NCBI GenBank assembly: GCA_017354895.1
Contig: CP071494.1
Coordinates: 3,038,001 to 3,102,000 of the forward strand
Source: Podospora comata
Lineage: Eukaryota; Ascomycota; Sordariomycetes; Sordariales; Podosporaceae
Length of the DNA: 64,000 bases
Reading direction: 5' to 3'
Below the pieces are notes generated by a model. That model was not told where the DNA came from and did not search any database. It worked only from the letters and a program-made list of their open reading frames with translations. Of this stretch, positions 32,056 to 42,545 are shown piece after piece. Both the position numbers and the translations under genes were made by a program. Each line of letters opens with the position of its first letter. Position 1 is the stretch's first letter.

Positions 32056-33463
32056 AATTGAGCGGTTCACGGATGACACTGAATTAAAGAGGGTTCAACA
32101 TCAACATCCACCACATAACAATAAGGGCCGTTCCTAATAAATGCATCATCATATACTACCATTGACTCGACCGTTGAAACATTGACGACTTTCTCCAGGC
32201 ATACCACTAGGCTGCAGACTACCTATTTCCGGACCCTGTTGTGCTCTCAAATCGGTGCTTCGCCTCACAGGCAGACCTTGTGTGATGTAAACTCGCCAAT
32301 CGCTACCGACCCTTCCGACGCACCAGCGACTCTTCCACAGACATACTTGGGCTCTTCCTACCTACCTGTCCACTGACCGAAAATCTTTTCAACCGTCCAT
32401 ACCTCTCAATCACTCAAGCTCAGTGACCCAGGACATGCCGTCTTGGCGATTGATAGACCTGCTTTGGATGCCTTCTCTTCCCTCCCGTAGCAACGATCGA
32501 CGGCAAGGCACACCAGCCGAATCAAGGCGAGGACGAATGCTGACTGGCAGAGTGCCCGAGTTTGGGTTCCTGCATGGCACTCACTTTATTCTGGCCGTCT
32601 TACTTGCATCTTGGAGGTGAGCATGCCAGACAGTCACTGACAGTAGGTGGCCATTCCTCCAATCCCACACTACCCTCTTGGCATTTGCTAACCACATGCG
32701 CGCTTTGAGGCTTTCCTCCACTCAGCTTACACAATCACCAATCTGACTTGCAGGAGGTTCACAAAATTCCCACGCGGTCTGAGCCGCTTGTTTCTAGCTT
32801 GCACATCCTTGCTCTTTTGACACTCCTTCAAGCAGCGAATCAACACCACGTTCGCTCCCATCTGCCTTTCCTGGGACCGCCATTGACGATCATCCGAAAG
32901 TCAGACCTTCTTCTTGTGCCCCGCGTTCCCAGTTTCCCTTCCCCACATTCCCCGGGATCGGCTTCCGGTTCTGGAAGGTTGCATCGGAGCGAGTACCGCT
33001 GCTGAGCCCTTTTGCCCGGTAGTTTGACTATGTGACCGGAGATCTTGCTGGTGTAATGGCTCCTTGGCGGCTATTGGTGTAGTATGGTGGTGGAAAGAAT
33101 CCGCCGAATCTGGGTTTAGGAAGGTTTCGCAAACTTGAAGAGTGGTATCGCCGAAACGGCGTGCCTGGATGATTGGGTGAAGCAATGATGCGGCGGCATC
33201 GGGGCGGTTTGCATGGCGGGTTGGACGACGATGTGGTGCCCCGACAAATACTCCGATTTCTTTTACTCAGACGGAAGGGACAGGGTGATGTCTTGAGTAT
33301 AAAATACCTGGTTCGGCCCCCTTACTTGGTGTTTTTATTGTCTCAGCCAGGCGAGGATTGGAGTCCGGAAACATAACAGTCACTCTACATCATCAACCCA
33401 CCCCCTTCGCTTCAGTTGCTCGTGTCGCCGCCGTTGTCTCTTCACTCTTGATAAATCGTCAAA
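32056..33463. other. Intergenic region upstream of the phospholipase gene
   Basis: No supported gene; short frames only. Contains the TATA box and leader of the phospholipase gene at its right end. Confidence 0.45.
33298..33306 (+). promoter_or_regulatory. TATA box of the phospholipase gene
   Basis: TATAAAATA lies 166 nt upstream of the ATG; the leader between is C/T-rich. Confidence 0.5.
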
Positions 33464-34075
33464 ATGAAGGCCTTCACCCTCCTCGCCCTCGCGGGGTCAG
33501 CTCTCGCCCTCCCAGCCAGCACCGGCGTCCTCGAGCAGAGACAGTCCGCGGTCCAAGTCACCGACCAGCTCATGTACAGCATCAGCCTCCCCGCGTTCAC
33601 CGCCCGCCGCAACGCCCGCAACCCCCCTACCCTGGACTGGACCTCTGACGGCTGCACTTCCTCCCCTGACAACCCGCTCAACTTCCCCTTCGTCCCCGCC
33701 TGCCACAGACACGACTTTGGCTACCACAACTACCGCGATCAGAACCGCTTCACGGAGAGCGGCAAGCTCAGGATTGACAATAACTTCAAGACTGAGTATG
33801 TTGAGCCCTTGCAGACTGAATTTGTAGGACATGTTGCTAATGAGTTCGTGTTTAGCTTGTACTACCAGTGCAGCACTGTGTCTCTATCTGGCGTTTGCAG
33901 GGGTCTTGCGGATGTGTATTATGCTGCTGTAAGGGCTTTTGGTGGCGGTGATGCTACGCCGGGCAAGCGGGAGACTCATGATGAGCTGGTGAAGGAGTAT
34001 GAGGAGAAGTTGGCGATTTACAACGCGCTGGTTGCTCAGGCGGAGGCGGATGGGTTGATTCCTGCTCAGGCTTAA
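33464..34075 (+). CDS. Secreted phospholipase A2, fungal/bacterial type
   Basis: Single exon, 203 residues. A signal peptide (KAFTLLALAGSALALP) precedes a group XIV-type phospholipase A2 domain: SDGCTSSPDN as the calcium-binding region and CHRHDFGYHN at residues 80-89, with the catalytic His83-Asp84 pair. Four cysteines can make the two family disulfides. The enzyme hydrolyses the sn-2 ester of phospholipids outside the cell. A dibasic site (GKRE) separates a charged C-terminal extension of about 36 residues, which may be cleaved or may act as a tail; the QRQ near residue 26 could be a propeptide border. Codon use changes from C-ending to G/T-ending after about 350 bp, as in the SDR gene, with no frame problem. 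Confidence 0.9.
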   Translation: MKAFTLLALAGSALALPASTGVLEQRQSAVQVTDQLMYSISLPAFTARRNARNPPTLDWTSDGCTSSPDNPLNFPFVPACHRHDFGYHNYRDQNRFTESGKLRIDNNFKTEYVEPLQTEFVGHVANEFVFSLYYQCSTVSLSGVCRGLADVYYAAVRAFGGGDATPGKRETHDELVKEYEEKLAIYNALVAQAEADGLIPAQA

Positions 34076-35824
34076 GCTGGCTGAGGGTGGTGGGTTTTAT
34101 GTGCCCGGGGAGGAAATGTACTTCAACGTGTATGATTTATGATTTTGGATGAATGAAAAGGCCTGTCAGCATCATTTTGTGAATATCTGTTGTCCGTATA
34201 TTCCAAAACCTTATAGCTACCTTACAGGTATCGGTTGTATTCTAGAAAACCCAATTCAGGGAGTATGCAATAACCCAGTTTTAGCACAACAGATCTCCGG
34301 GAAACATCCCCTTTCAAGGCAAATAAAAAAATAGTCGAAGTCAGACAAGAGTGATGTGCTCAATCTGAACATGCAGACAATCAATTCAAGGGAAATGTGA
34401 TGCCGAATCGAGAAGAATTCTCTGCCAAATTCTGAGGTGAATTTCCTTACGGTATCTCTACATCCACCCGTGAGAGAGCGGTGATCTGATCATTCCTTTG
34501 CATTGTGTTAGGCAGCCTGGCCTGCGGCACAATAGAAGCTGCATCACCCACACCGCGCATTGGAGAAATATGAGATTGTAACCCTAAACGTCCGCCAATA
34601 AAAACACCACCGCCCCCGCGATCACCACCCAGACTCCCAACCCCAGCCCCAAATCGCCAGAGCGAGCGAAAAAAAAACGCTAGCCAGCCCAAAACGTCTT
34701 GCCAAAAAAGCGCCCACCTCGTCCAGCGCCGCCGGCGGTCTGCCCCCTCCGTATCTTCCCCCCCCATATCATTCCTTGCTCTTGCCTAATCTTCAGTCAG
34801 CACAGTGCTATTATGAGTGGTAAGTCAAATTTGGATAAATCACGGTACAAGGTCAATTGGGGGTTTGGGACACCGGTGGAGATCACCGCACGCGCAGCGC
34901 GCGAGGACGAGGTGGGCGCGGGGGAGTTCTGGGAGGCCATTTTTATTTCGAAAAGAAATCGAAATTCATTTTTTTAATAATGAAAATTGTTAGGGGGGCT
35001 GAGCGATTGATGGGAGAGTTGGTGGAGTTTCCAGAGACCAGAATTCAAGATTTAATGCGAGGCTGGAGGAAGAAAAGGTGAAGATTGAGCCTTGAAACTT
35101 GGAATATTTACAATATCCAACTATGCATCAACTTCCCTCTTGCCGCCGCTGCCATGTCGAACAGTAGGATTCCGTGACGTGACATGAGTTGGGAAATAAC
35201 CATCCAACCGGCCACTTACCTTTAACTGAGATATTCTAAGTGTAATATGCGCATATGCTGGCTGAAGCGGAAGGGGTGATTTCCCTGATTCTTTTGTGGT
35301 ACTATTATTACAACTGGTGTCTTTTCTTAACCCCGTTAAGGGCCCTCGAGGATCCCACAAGGCTGTGATTGTTCCGTCCCGGTGCCACGCGTGCCGTGAG
35401 GTCCGTCGCGCTGGAATGGATAAGCCCATCCCACCGATTCCCTTGTCGGTTTTCTCGCTGTTCATGCAGCTGACCAACCAATTTGCGGTCCAAAACATGT
35501 CTTGGTAGTGGTGTGGAAGCGCAACCCAAGAGGCGGGTGATTGGCCATGGACGCATGAGAGTCCACGTGGCTGCGGCTGCGTTGCTGCCCCAACCCGCGG
35601 GCTAAATGCTGAACAGTTACTCTTTCTCAGTTATCCTTGCGGTTCTTGTTCTTGCAATTAAATCCAGATGCCTTTCCCTCGGGCGACGCTAGGCATTTGA
35701 TGCTCCCTGATCCAATCCGTAGCCGTCGAACCTCCACAGAATCCCGCGATCGGACGAACCGACGCAGCTGATTGACATCCAAATCCGCAGTCGTCCTCGA
35801 AAAGGCCCAGCCGATTATCTCACA
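34076..35824. other. Intergenic region upstream of the NLR gene
   Basis: No supported gene. An ATG at 34813 is followed by a short frame (MSGKSNLDKSRYKVNWG) without family resemblance. The last 200 bp are the probable leader of the NLR gene. Confidence 0.4.
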
Positions 35825-38800
35825 ATGGATGCTCAGGCAGCTACCGAGCCCAGAACTCATAGCGACTACACTGTGGGATGGGTCTGCGCTCTGCCCAAAG
35901 AGCAAACCGCGGCGACAGCTATGCTAGATCACAGGCATGGCGATCTTCCGAAACCACCCAATGATCACAATACGTATACCCTAGGATCCATCGGCAATCA
36001 TAATATCGTCATAGCCTGCCTGCCTAAAGGCGAGATCGGAACAAATTCGGCGGCGACTGTCGCGACCTCGATGGCCAACGCCTTTCCGTCCATTAAGATC
36101 GGTCTAATGGTTGGCATCGGCGGCGGTATTCCACCCAAGGTTCGGCTTGGCGATGTTGTGATTAGCTCACCAGTGGGCCAGTATCCTGGGGTGGTTCAGT
36201 GGGACTTGGGCAAGGCGAAAGAAGGGGGCAAGTTCGAGCGGACTGGGTCGCTAAACAACCCACCTGCCTCGCTCCGCACTGCCTTAACGAAACTGGAGAC
36301 CGAACATGAAATGAGCGGATCTAAGATACCTCAGTATCTAGAGGATCTAAAACGCAAATGGCCAAGGCTAGCGCTGAAGTACGCCAGCCGTGATCACCTT
36401 GAGGACCCTTTCGGCGTACCGGACGATCCACCTCGCAGCCAAAAAGCAATCCAGGGCCTTCCTTCCATGGAGTCTGGGGCCAAGCAAGTGGAGGACATCA
36501 CGGCGAATACTGCGGTTGATGGAGATAGCGGGAAGCTGCGAAATATGCGTGTGCATTACGGTCTGATCGCATCCGGTAACCAGGTCATTAAAGACGCTAC
36601 GTTCCGAGATAGGCTCGACGAGGAGTTTGGTGGCCATGTTCTCTGCGTCGAAATGGAAGCGGCGGGACTAATGAACAACTTCCCGTGCATTGTCATCCGA
36701 GGCATCTGTGATTACGCAGATTCGCACAAGAATAAAGATTGGCAGGAGCACGCGGCGGCCGTGGCTGCAGCATTTGCGAAGGAGCTTTTGCAATATGTGC
36801 AGCCAAGTGCGGTTGTCGGAGAGCGTCCGGTAAAGGATATATTGGAGCAGACGTTAAAGCAGGGTTAGTAATTCTCCGGTAGGGGTCATTGCATATCTTT
36901 TAACAATAGATGTAGTTCACAAAGAGACATCCGCAACTCGAGAAGACGTCACCCAGATCAAGTCCAAATTGGGGAAAGAGGAAGATAAAGAAGTCCTCGA
37001 CTGGCTCACGAAAATCGACTACGGTCCGCAGCAAAGCGACTACCTTAAGAGACGGCAACCAGGAACCGGGCAATGGCTCCTTGACTCAGAAAAGTTCAAG
37101 GGTTGGCTGTCCGCCAGCAATCAGACACTCTTCTGTCCAGGTATCCCCGGGGCGGGAAAGACGATCTTAACGTCAGTCGTGGTTGACCACCTCGGTTCCA
37201 AGTTTCACAACGACCCGAAGATCGGCATCGCATACATTTACTTCAATTTCCAGCGGCAAGATAAACAGAAGATTGATGACTTGCTGGCGAGTGTGCTGAA
37301 ACAGATAGCCGAGAGCCAACCCTCTGTTCCAGGAAGCGTCAAAGATCTCTTTGACAAGCATAAGGCCAAGCGGACGCGGCCATCACTTGACGAAATCTTG
37401 AGAGTTCTCCAGTCCGTGGCGGCGACGTGTTCGAGTGTCTTTATCGTTGTTGATGCACTTGACGAATGCCAAACATCCGAAAGCTGCCGGGAGAGGTTTC
37501 TCTCTGAGCTTTTCAACCTACAGAAAATGCATGGAATAAATATCTTTGCGACATCGAGGTCTATCATGGAGATTGTTGATCGCTTCAAAACCAGCATATC
37601 ACTGGAGATCCGTGCAATTACCGCCGATGTGGCACAATATCTAGAAGGTCACATATCGCAGTTGCCATACTTCGTCCAACAGGACCGGCGGCTGCGAGAA
37701 GAGATTACGGCGGGGATCTCAGAAGCCGTCGATGGAATGTATGTACAGAACTGTAGGGAAGAGCAGCACAGGCACTGACAGTTGCAGGTTTCTCTTGGCA
37801 CAAATCTATCTTAATTTGCTTTATGACAAGATGACACCGAATGATATTCGAAGCACATTGGAAGTCTTCCGGAACCAAGGGCAAGGCCGAGACGAGACCC
37901 AGAAGGTCGAGGCACTGACCAGTGCGTACAAGCAAGCAATGATGAGAATCAATGGGCAGATGCCGGGTTGCAAGAAGCTTGCGATGGAGGTTCTGGCATG
38001 GATCACGTGCGCGAAGAGACAGCTTACCACGTTAGAACTCCAGCACGCCCTCGCAACCAAGCCGGGAAAGTTCGAGCTTGACGACGGAGACTTGCCATGC
38101 ATCGGAGACATGGTCGCTGTATGTGCTGGACTGGTAACGGTCGATGAAAAGAATGGCATTATCCGGCTGGTTCATTACACAACGCAAGAATATCTTGAGG
38201 GGACACGGCCGCGATGGAATCCGAACGCAGAATTGGCGATCACGACAACCTGCGTTACCTACCTCTCATTCACCGTTTTTGAGACCGGGTTCTGCACAAC
38301 GGAACATAAGCTTGAGGAGCGGTTGCAGTCAAACCCGCTCTACCATTACGCCGCGCGCAATTGGGGGCATCATGCACGCAAGGCTGCAACATCGAGTCAA
38401 GTGGTTATTGATTTTCTTGAGAGTAAAGCTAAGGTCGAAGCATCAAGTCAGGGGTTGATGACCACCAACTGGAACCGATCATACCTATACAGTCAAAGGG
38501 TTCCAAGGAATATGACGGGACTACATTTATCAGGATACTTCGGAGTCATCGAGGCCGCAGATGAACTCCTCAGGCGTAGACCCGGTCCAGATCTGAAAGA
38601 TACCGACAGCAGAACGCCGCTGTGGTATGCTGCCCTAAACGGGCACGAGGCCGTTGTTGAGAAGCTGCTCGCAGCGGGAGCCGATGTTAATGCTGCTGAT
38701 TTTAGTGACCGGACGGCGCTCCAAGGAGCAGCTGAAGAAGGCCATTTCGAGGTGGTTAAGAAGCTTCTCACAGCGGGAGCCGACGTTAATACTACTACTA

Positions 38801-41800
38801 CTTCTCATGGCCGGACGCTACTCCAAGAAGCAGCTACAAAAGGCCATCTCGAGGTAGTCGAGCAGCTTCTCGCAGCGGGAGCCAACGTTAATTCTCCTGC
38901 TGCCGCTTCTGATGGCCGGACGGCGCTCCAAGCAGCAGCTGAAAGAGGCTATCTCGAGGTGGTCGAGAAGCTTCTCGCAGCGGGAGCCAACGTTAATGCT
39001 GCTACTTCTGATAGCCATACGGCGCTCCAAGGAGCAGCTGGAGGAGGCTATCTCGAGGTAGTCGAGAAGCTTCTCGCAGCGGGAGCCAACGTTAATTCTC
39101 CTGCTGCCGCTTCTGGTGGCCGGACGGCGCTCCAAGCAGCAGCTGGAGGAGGCTATCTCGAGGTGGTCGAGAAGCTTCTCGCAGCGGGAGCCAACGTTAA
39201 TTCTCCTGCTGCCACTTCTGGTGGCCAGACGGCGCTCCAAGGAGCAGCTGAAGAAGGCTATCTCGAGGTGGTCGAGAAGCTTCTCGCAGCGGGAGCCGAC
39301 GTTAATGCTCCTGCTGCTTCTAGGGATGGCGTGACGGCGCTCCAAGCAGCAGCTGAAAGAGGCTATCTCGAGGTGGTCGAGAAGCTTCTCGCAGCGGGAG
39401 CCGACGTTAATACTACTGCTAGTTGGGATGGCCAGACGGCGCTCTATATAGCAGCTAAAAAAGGCTATCTCGAGGTGGTCGAGAAGCTTCTCGTAGCGGG
39501 AGTCGATGTTAATGATGCTGATTTTAGTGACCGGACGGCGCTCCAAGAAGCAGTTGAAGAAGGCCATTTCGAGGTAGTTAAGAAGCTTCTCGCAGCGGGA
39601 GCCGACGTTAATACTACTTTTGAGGACTGGACGCTACTCCAAGAAGTAGCTGGAGTAGGCTATCTCGAGGTAGTCGAGCAGCTTCTCGCAGCGGGAGCCG
39701 ACGTTAATGCTCCTGCTGCCGCTTCTGATGGCCGGACGGCGCTCCAAGCAGCAGCTGAAAGAGGCCATCTCGAGGTGGTCGAGAAGCTTCTCGCAGCGGG
39801 AGCCGACGTTAATGCTCCTGCTGCTGCTTCTGGTGGCCAGACGGCGCTCCAAGCAGCAGCTGGAGGAGGCCATCTCGAGGTGGTCGGGAAGCTTCTCGCA
39901 GCGGGAGCCGATATTAATGCTCCTGCTGCTGCTTCTGGTGGCCGGACGGCGCTCCAAAGAGCAGCTGAAAGAGGCCGTTTCGAGGTGGTTAAGAAGCTTC
40001 TCACAGCGGGAGCCGACGTTAATGCTCCTGCTGCTTCTTGGGATGGCCTGACGGCGCTCCAAGCAGCAGCTGAAAGAGGCTATCTCGAGGTGGTCGAGAA
40101 GCTTCTCGCAGCGGGAGCCAACGTTAATGCTGCTACTTCTGATAGCCATACGGCGCTCCAAGGAGCAGCTGGAGGAGGCTATCTCGAGGTAGTCGAGAAG
40201 CTTCTCGCAGCGGGAGCCAACGTTAATTCTCCTGCTGCCGCTTCTGGTGGCCGGACGGCGCTCCAAGCAGCAGCTAAAAGAGGCTATCTCGAGGTGGTCG
40301 AGAAGCTTCTCGCAGCGGGAGCCGACGTTAATGCTCCTGCTGCTGCTTCTGGTGGCCGGACGGCGCTCCAAGCAGCAGCTGAAAGAGGCCATTTCGAGGT
40401 GGTTAAGAAGCTTCTCACAGCGGGAGCCGACGTTAATGCTCCTGCTGCTTCTTGGGATGGCCTGACGGCGCTCCAAGTAGCAGCTGAAAGAGGCCATTTC
40501 GAGGTGGTCGAGAAGCTTCTCACAGCGGGAGCCGACGTTAATGCTCCTGCTGCTTCTTGGGATGGCCTGACGGCGCTCCAAGCAGCAGCTGAAAGAGGCC
40601 ATCTCGAGGTGGTCGAGAAGCTTCTCGCAGCGGGAGCCGACGTTAATGCTCCTGCTGCTGCTTCTGGTGACTGGAAGGCGCTCCAAAGAGCAGCTAGAAG
40701 AGGCCATCTCGAGGTGGTCGAGAAGCTTCTCGCAGCGGGAGCCAACGTTAATTCTCCTGCTGCCGCTTCTGATGGCCGGACGGCGCTCCAAGCAGCAGCT
40801 GAAAGAGGCCATCTCGAGGTGGTTGAGAAGCTTCTTGCAGCGGGAGCCAACGTTAATGCTGCTACTTCTGATAGCCACACGGCGCTCCAAGGAGCAGCTG
40901 AAGGAGGCCATCTCGAGGTGGTTAAGAAGCTTCTTACAGCGGGAGCCAACGTTAATGCTACTAGTTTTGGTGGCTTAACAGCGCTCCTAGTAGCAGCTAT
41001 AGAAGGCCATCTCGAGGTGGTTAAGAAGCTTCTTGCAGCGGGAGCCAACGTTAATGCTGCTACTTCTGATAGCCACACGGCGCTCCAAGGAGCAGCTGAA
41101 GGAGGCCATCTCGAGGTGGTTGAGAAGCTTCTCACAGCGGGAGCCGACGTTAATGCTGCTACTTCTGGTAGCCAGACGGCGCTCCAAAAAGCAGCTGGAG
41201 AAGGCCATCTCGAGATAGTAGAGAAGCTTCTCGCAGTAGGAGCCGACGTTAATGCTACTAGTTTTGGTGGCTTAACAGCGCTCCTAGTAGCAGCTAGAGA
41301 AGGCCATCTCGAGGTGGTTGAGAAGCTTCTTGCAGCGGGAGCCAACGTTAATGCTGCTACTTCTGGTAGCCAGACGGCGCTCCAAAAAGCAGCTGGAGAA
41401 GGCCATCTCGAGATAGTAGAGAAGCTTCTCGCAGTAGGAGCCGACGTTAATGCTACTAGTTTTGGTGGCTTAACAGCGCTCCTAGTAGCAGCTATAGAAG
41501 GCCATCTCGAGGTGGTTAAGAAGCTTCTTACAGCGGGAGCCGACGTTAATGCTCCTGCTGCTTCTTGGGATGGCCAGACGGCGCTCCAAGGAGCAGCTGG
41601 AGGAGGCCATCTCGAGGTGGTCGGGAAGCTTCTCGCAGCGGGAGCCGATGTTAATGCTCCTGCTGCTGCTTCTGGTGGCCGGACGGCGCTCCAAAGAGCA
41701 GCTGGAGGAGGCCATCTCGAGGTGGTCGAGAAGCTTCGCGCAGCGGGAGCCGACGTTAATGCTCCTGCTGCTACTTTTGGTGGCCAGACGGCGCTCCAAG

Positions 41801-42153
41801 CAGCAGCTGAAAGAGGCCATCTCGAGGTGGTCGAGAAGCTTCTCGCAGCGGGAGCCAACGTTAATGCTCCTGCTGCTGCTTCTTTTGGTGGCCGGACGGC
41901 GCTCCAAAGAGCAGCTGGAGGAGGCTATCTCGAGGTGGTCGAGAAGCTTCTCGCAGCGGGAGCCGACGTTAATGCTCCTGCTGCTACTTTTAGGGGCCAG
42001 ACGGCGCTCCAAGCAGCAGCTGGAGGAGGCCATCTCGAGGTGGTCGAGAAGCTTCTCGCAGCGGGAGCCAACGCTAATACTGCTGCTTCTGGTGGCCGGT
42101 CGGCGCTCCAAGGAGCAACTGGAGGAGGCCATCTCGAGGTGGCGAATCGATAA
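35825..42153 (+). CDS. NLR-type protein: PNP-NACHT-ankyrin
   Basis: Three exons, 35825-36863, 36910-37738 and 37788-42153 (46- and 49-bp introns, in phase), 2,077 residues. Residues about 13-335 form a purine-nucleoside-phosphorylase / MTA-SAH-nucleosidase-like domain: VGWVCALPKEQ, MVGIGGGIP, LGDVVISSP, CVEMEAAG and RGICDYADSH, the last two matching the active-site Glu and Asp motifs. A NACHT-type NTPase follows, with Walker A GIPGAGKT at 424-431 and Walker B VFIVVDALDEC around 528, then a helical region (LVHYTTQEYL). From about residue 905 there are 34 complete ankyrin units of 33-36 residues and a broken 35th ending in ANR. This is a known fungal NLR architecture (N-terminal effector, STAND NTPase, repeat sensor). 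In Podospora and relatives such proteins mediate non-self recognition and cell death. No lesion seen; cytosolic. Confidence 0.93.
38640..42145 (+). repeat. Ankyrin-encoding tandem array, 34 units of 99-108 bp
   Basis: Each unit reads HLEVVEKLLAAGADVN, then a variable 5-10-residue hairpin, then TALQAAAERG. Framework codons are almost invariant in DNA, while the hairpin (AATSDSH, APAASWDGL, SPAAASGGR, ATSFGGL, TTFEDW, ADFSDR) and the G/E-rich turn vary. Bases 38919-39144 are identical to 40050-40275 (226 nt), and 41147-41296 to 41345-41494 (150 nt). The frame stays open throughout. The last unit stops after LEV. Confidence 0.93.
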
Positions 42154-42545
42154 AATGATGAACTTCTCTCCACATTCCAATTAATCTATACCTTTTTTAT
42201 CATATGTGGCACAAGAGGGGTCCGTGGGACGGTGCGAATATATAATGCTTTCATCTATTTTACAATATTCTAGATTATATCTAAGTCAGTCAGCTTGGAT
42301 GTCGTTCTCGCTCCGGATTATAATTCCTATAAGCGGCGTCGCGGGCTGATGCTTCGGATGCACCCCTGTATAAAATGCGCCCGACGACGTCACAGAACAA
42401 CCTCAACAGTATGGTAACTATTTCGATACGTTCCTCGTCGTAGTGCCTAGCTTTAACCAGTCTTATAAAGTTTTCGAAACCTGCTCCTTAGTGTTTCCAA
42501 GACTTTGATGCGGCTTTCTCGCCTTGGTGAATTAGTAAGTGCCAC
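42154..42545. other. Spacer between the two NLR-type genes
   Basis: No gene; AT-rich in its first half. Contains the 3' ends of two convergent genes. Confidence 0.4.

Noticed and set aside
34813-34977. Short gene starting at the ATG at 34813
   Set aside because: About 55 residues without motif, an apparent splice donor inside the fifth codon, and no downstream exon that fits.
38818-42180. Long open frames on the minus strand and in other frames across the ankyrin array (up to 524 codons)
   Set aside because: They are by-products of the repeated GC-rich ankyrin codons: each shadows the same unit again and again, lacks splice context and has no family resemblance.
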